Below are positions 7,027 through 9,190 of a DNA stretch of 9,190 nucleotides, piece after piece. Position numbers and translations under genes: made by a program. Position 1 is the stretch's first letter; every line of letters starts with the position of its first letter. The stretch comes from Archangium sp. (lineage in GTDB: Bacteria; Myxococcota; Myxococcia; Myxococcales; Myxococcaceae), in the NCBI GenBank assembly GCA_016793585.1, contig JAEUJR010000981.1, positions 1 through 9,190 on the forward strand. The letters run 5' to 3'. Below the pieces are notes generated by a model, which did no database searches, was not told the DNA's origin, and worked only from the letters and a program-made list of their open reading frames with translations.

Positions 7027-7647
7027 GTGCCACGCCGCTCGAAGGCCACTCGCGAGACGTACCACCACGGCGATCTGCGCAACGCGCTCGTCACCGCGGC
7101 CGTCGAGCTGGTCGAGGGCAGCTCACCCGAAGAGCTGACGCTGCGTGAGGTCTCGCGGCGCGTCGGCGTGAACCACCGCGCCGCGTACCGCCACTTCGAA
7201 GACAAGACGGCGCTGCTCGCGGCCGTCGCCGAGGACGGTTACCAGGCGCTACTGACCGAGATGGAGCAGGCGCTCGCGACGGCCAAGAAGAGCAACGCGC
7301 GAGAGCGGCTCATGGCCCTCGCCGTCGCCTACGTCTCGTTCGCCATCGATCAACCGGCGCGCTACCGCATCATGTTCGGTCGGCGGTTGAACGAAGACGG
7401 CCGCTTTCCCGCGCTCGAAGACTCGGTCGCCCGCGCCTACAGCCTGCTCGCCGCCGAGCTGCGCGCGGGCCAGGTCTCGAAGCAGTTCCGTGAGACGCCC
7501 GTGCGGGAGCTCGTCTTCGGGTTCTGGTCGTTGACCCACGGCTTCGCGAGCCTCGCCATCGTGCGCCGCCTGCAGGTGAAGCGCTCGCTGCTCGACAGCT
7601 GGTCGCGCCAGGTCTTCTCGGCCTTCGTCGACGGCCTCGCACGTTGA
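7027..7647 (+). CDS. TetR/AcrR family transcriptional regulator with WHG-type C-terminal domain
   Basis: A one-component repressor of 206 residues, the normal size for the family. The N-terminal signature is YHHGDLR at residues 12-18. A helix-turn-helix follows at about residues 38-57 (TLREVSRRVGVNHRAAYRHF), then the typical continuation FEDKTALLAAVAEDG. The C-terminal ligand-binding part contains FGFWSLTHGFASL at about residues 164-176, the Trp...His-Gly pattern of the WHG (TetR_C_33-like) domain. The GTG at 7027 is chosen because the frame upstream has no other start codon until it runs into the antisense of the tRNA. The Shine-Dalgarno is poor, so initiation may be weak or leaderless. The gene lies 73 bp upstream of an alpha/beta hydrolase on the same strand, with a palindrome in the gap, making that hydrolase the likely target. 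The inducing ligand is unknown. Confidence 0.93.
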   Translation: MPRRSKATRETYHHGDLRNALVTAAVELVEGSSPEELTLREVSRRVGVNHRAAYRHFEDKTALLAAVAEDGYQALLTEMEQALATAKKSNARERLMALAVAYVSFAIDQPARYRIMFGRRLNEDGRFPALEDSVARAYSLLAAELRAGQVSKQFRETPVRELVFGFWSLTHGFASLAIVRRLQVKRSLLDSWSRQVFSAFVDGLAR

Positions 7648-7670
7648 CCCACCCCGACACCAGGTGAGCC

Positions 7671-7699
7671 TTGCGCCGGGGCAGAATGGTCGTTAGTGT
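7671..7699 (+). promoter_or_regulatory. Candidate sigma-70-like promoter of the hydrolase gene
   Basis: TTGCGC at 7671-7676 is separated by 17 bp from TAGTGT at 7694-7699. Each hexamer matches the consensus at about three of six positions, so this is weak. It is supported mainly by its position: the palindrome at 7697-7713 would cover the end of the -10 element and the expected start site near 7706, which is standard for a repressor-controlled promoter. Confidence 0.3.
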
Positions 7700-7713
7700 C
7701 TCCAGTGGAGACA
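7697..7713. promoter_or_regulatory. Perfect 17-bp palindrome, candidate TetR operator
   Basis: TGTCTCCA-G-TGGAGACA is a perfect 8-1-8 inverted repeat located 7 bp before the hydrolase ATG and 49 bp after the regulator stop codon. TetR-family dimers typically bind such palindromes of 15-20 bp, and the adjacent regulator is the obvious candidate. The right half contains GGAG (7707-7710), the only visible Shine-Dalgarno for the hydrolase, so binding would cover both the start of transcription and sequence needed for translation. If transcripts start further upstream, the RNA could fold into a 7-bp stem that hides the ribosome site. Direct protein binding is inference. Confidence 0.65.
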
Positions 7714-7720
7714 TTTGCGC

Positions 7721-8590
7721 ATGCCGACGCCCATTCGAATCAGCGCCACCGACGGTTACGCCCTGGGCGCGCGGCGGTTTGGCGACCAGTCGGCCGGGCC
7801 GTACGTGGTGATCGCGGGCGCGACGGCGGTGAAGCAGGCGTACTACGCGCGCTTCGCGGCCTGGCTCTCGCTGCAGGGCTGCACGGTGCTCACCTTCGAC
7901 TATCGCGGCATCGGTGAGTCACGGCCTGCGCGGTTGCGAGGGTTCGAGGCGCGGCTGCGTGACTGGGGTGAGCGCGATCTCGAAGGCGTGCTGCGCTTCG
8001 CGCTCGAGGACAAGGGCTCGCGGCCGCTGCATGTCGTCGGGCACTCGGTGGGCGGGCAGCTGCTGGGTCTCGCGGCGAGCAACGGCGCCATCGATCGCAT
8101 CGTCACCGTCGGCTCGCAGAGCGGCTACTGGGGCCACTGGAGCGGCCTCTCGAAGCTGCACAAAGCGGCGGTCTGGTACGGCCTGCTGCCTGCGCTGGGC
8201 ACCACGTTCGGCTTCATTCCCGGAAAGTTCGGTCTCGGAGAAGATCTGCCCAAAGGCGTCGCGCTCGAGTGGGCGAGGTGGTGCCGGCACCCCGAGTACA
8301 TGCTCGGCCACGGCGTCGGCAAAGACGGTTTCGCGCGGGTGAAGGCGCCGATGCGGGCCATCAGCATCTCGGACGACGACTACGCACCGAAGCAGGCGGT
8401 CGACGCGCTGCACGCGCTCTTCACGGGCACGCACGTCGAGCGGCACCACGTCTCGCCGCAAGAGCTCGAGACGCAGGCCATCGGGCACTTCGGGTTCTTC
8501 CGCTCGACGTTCCAGGACTCGTTGTGGCGAAACGTGTCGACGTTTCTGTTCGCGCGGCAGTTGACGAGCGCGCAGCCTGTCGTGGCGTGA
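7721..8590 (+). CDS. Alpha/beta hydrolase, serine-hydrolase type (S33-like, COG4757-like)
   Basis: A 289-residue cytoplasmic alpha/beta hydrolase with no signal peptide. The nucleophile elbow is GHSVG at residues 107-111 (Ser109). It is preceded by FDYRGIGES at residues 59-67, typical of predicted hydrolases in COG4757 and related S33-like groups. The acid is probably one of Asp218-220 (SISDDDYAP) and the catalytic His is His256 (AIGHFGFF). A Trp/Gly-rich lid region spans about residues 134-195 (SGYWGHWSG to CRHPEYMLG). The substrate is unknown; an ester or lipid-like small molecule is plausible. The ATG at 7721 is preferred, with GGAG at 7707-7710 upstream. An in-frame TTG at 7715 would add two residues and sits closer to the GGAG, so it remains possible. 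The gene is probably controlled by the upstream TetR regulator through the palindrome at 7697-7713. It ends 3 bp from the stop codon of the convergent gene. Confidence 0.92.
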   Translation: MPTPIRISATDGYALGARRFGDQSAGPYVVIAGATAVKQAYYARFAAWLSLQGCTVLTFDYRGIGESRPARLRGFEARLRDWGERDLEGVLRFALEDKGSRPLHVVGHSVGGQLLGLAASNGAIDRIVTVGSQSGYWGHWSGLSKLHKAAVWYGLLPALGTTFGFIPGKFGLGEDLPKGVALEWARWCRHPEYMLGHGVGKDGFARVKAPMRAISISDDDYAPKQAVDALHALFTGTHVERHHVSPQELETQAIGHFGFFRSTFQDSLWRNVSTFLFARQLTSAQPVVA

Positions 8591-8593
8591 CGC

Positions 8594-8881
8594 TCACGGT
8601 CTCCAGCGGTGCTTCGCGTCGACCCGCCTTCCGGTGAGCGTGACGCCTTCACGCTTCAGCTTCGGCGCCTGCTTGGTGAACATCTCCTTCGCCACGGTGC
8701 CGTCACTCTTGATGACGCGCCACCAGGGCACCTCGTCGAGCCCATGAAGGGCGCGCACGACGGCCCGAGCGGCTCCGGGTTTTCCAGCGAGCAGGGCCAC
8801 GAGCGCGTAGCCGGCGGTCTGGCCTTTCGGAATCGCCTTCACGGCCCGCGCGACGGCCTGCTCCCACTCAGTCTCTGACAC
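8594..8881 (-). CDS. atl: Alkyltransferase-like (ATL) DNA-binding protein, MGMT family
   Basis: A 95-residue protein consisting only of the DNA-binding domain of O6-alkylguanine-DNA alkyltransferases. The family core is visible: GQTAGYALVA near residue 20 (Tyr25 matching the nucleotide-flipping Tyr), ARAVVRAL (Arg39 at the position of the intercalating arginine), and VPWWRVI at residues 51-57. In true alkyltransferases the last motif is PCHRV with the acceptor Cys. Here Trp53 replaces Cys and Trp54 replaces His, so alkyl transfer is not expected. ATL proteins instead bind O6-alkylguanine, flip it out and hand the lesion to nucleotide excision repair. The GTG start at 8879-8881 has a good Shine-Dalgarno, AAGGA at 8890-8894 on the minus strand. 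It overlaps the upstream coiled-coil gene by 14 bp, suggesting translational coupling. Confidence 0.88.
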   Translation of the reverse strand: MSETEWEQAVARAVKAIPKGQTAGYALVALLAGKPGAARAVVRALHGLDEVPWWRVIKSDGTVAKEMFTKQAPKLKREGVTLTGRRVDAKHRWRP

Positions 8882-9185
8882 GCGTGCGATCCTTGTCTCC
8901 GCCGTCTCCGCCGCCGATGTCGCTCACGGGCGTGAAGTCGCCGCGCCGCACGGCCTCCATCGCTTCGGAGATCGCGCCAAGCTCGTCGTTGAGCCGCTGC
9001 ACGCTCGACTTGAGCCCTTCGAGCTGCACGGTGCTGTGACTCGACTTCGCGACCGAAACACGGGTGCGCAGCTCCTGCAGGTGCACGAGCAGTGACGTGT
9101 ACTCGCCGTCGACGCGCTCGCTCATGACCACGAGCTGCTTGAGCGCCGACTCCTGACCGGCCATCGAGTGGAGCGCCTCTTCCAT
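8868..9185 (-). CDS. Small coiled-coil protein of unknown function (5' end may extend beyond window)
   Basis: From the ATG at 9183-9185 this gives 105 residues, but the frame is still open at the right edge, so the true start could be outside. No family is recognised. Residues about 10-80 are a continuous hydrophilic helix with heptad-like hydrophobics (LKQLVV, YTSLLVHLQELRTRVSV, LEGLKSSVQRLNDELGAISEAMEAV), predicting a coiled coil. The tail is short, flexible and charged (VSDIGGGDGG then KDRTRVRD). There is no signal peptide or membrane segment, so it is probably cytoplasmic. Its stop codon at 8868-8870 lies inside the ATL gene, and the two probably form one transcription unit. Whether it takes part in DNA repair is unknown. 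Internal Met8 and Met21 are alternative starts but have no clear ribosome site. Confidence 0.7.
   Translation of the reverse strand: MEEALHSMAGQESALKQLVVMSERVDGEYTSLLVHLQELRTRVSVAKSSHSTVQLEGLKSSVQRLNDELGAISEAMEAVRRGDFTPVSDIGGGDGGDKDRTRVRD
8890..8894 (-). promoter_or_regulatory. Ribosome binding site that fixes the ATL GTG start
   Basis: AAGGA read on the minus strand, seven bases before the GTG at 8881-8879. It lies inside the coding region of the upstream coiled-coil gene. It is the main reason for choosing this non-ATG start, since no in-frame ATG lies near the N-terminus of the conserved domain. Confidence 0.6.
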
Positions 9186-9190
9186 GCGCG

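Noticed and set aside
8894..8900. TGTCTCC, identical to the core of one operator half-site
   Set aside because: There is no second inverted half-site beside it, it is inside a coding overlap, and a lone 7-mer is expected by chance.

Overview
The window is GC-rich chromosomal DNA with strong GC bias at third codon positions. It carries a proline-rich lipoprotein leader, a large array of Ig-like repeats, a bacterial alpha-2-macroglobulin and an S33-type hydrolase. This looks most like a delta-proteobacterial lineage such as Myxococcota, but there is no rRNA or other marker gene here, so that placement is an inference from style.

Layout. The left three quarters (1-6924) is transcribed leftward. 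It starts with a 72-nt tRNA gene with anticodon CAU (6853-6924), most likely the minor isoleucine tRNA rather than methionine. Next, 47 bp downstream, is a 1429-residue lipoprotein (2516-6805). It has nine Ig-like (He_PIG-type) repeats of about 88 residues, each carrying a Cys-x5-Cys pair, followed by a C-terminal Asp-box beta-propeller. After another 59 bp comes a secreted, TPR-bearing alpha-2-macroglobulin family protein, cut off by the left edge of the window (1-2456). The last two proteins look like an envelope operon: a surface stalk with a propeller head, and a protease-trap-like protein.

The right quarter begins with a rightward TetR/AcrR regulator (7027-7647), divergent from the tRNA. 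Then comes a 17-bp perfect palindrome (7697-7713) just upstream of an alpha/beta hydrolase (7721-8590). The palindrome overlaps a possible -10 element and the Shine-Dalgarno of the hydrolase, so the regulator plausibly represses its neighbour. On the opposite strand, and converging with the hydrolase with only 3 bp between stop codons, is an alkyltransferase-like DNA-repair protein (8594-8881). It overlaps by 14 bp the gene for a small coiled-coil protein (8868-9185), whose 5' end may lie outside the window.

No transposon, CRISPR array, integrase or rRNA was seen. The most unusual elements are the cysteine-clamped Ig array fused to a propeller and paired with the macroglobulin, the palindrome embedded in the hydrolase initiation region, and the tRNA-lipoprotein adjacency.
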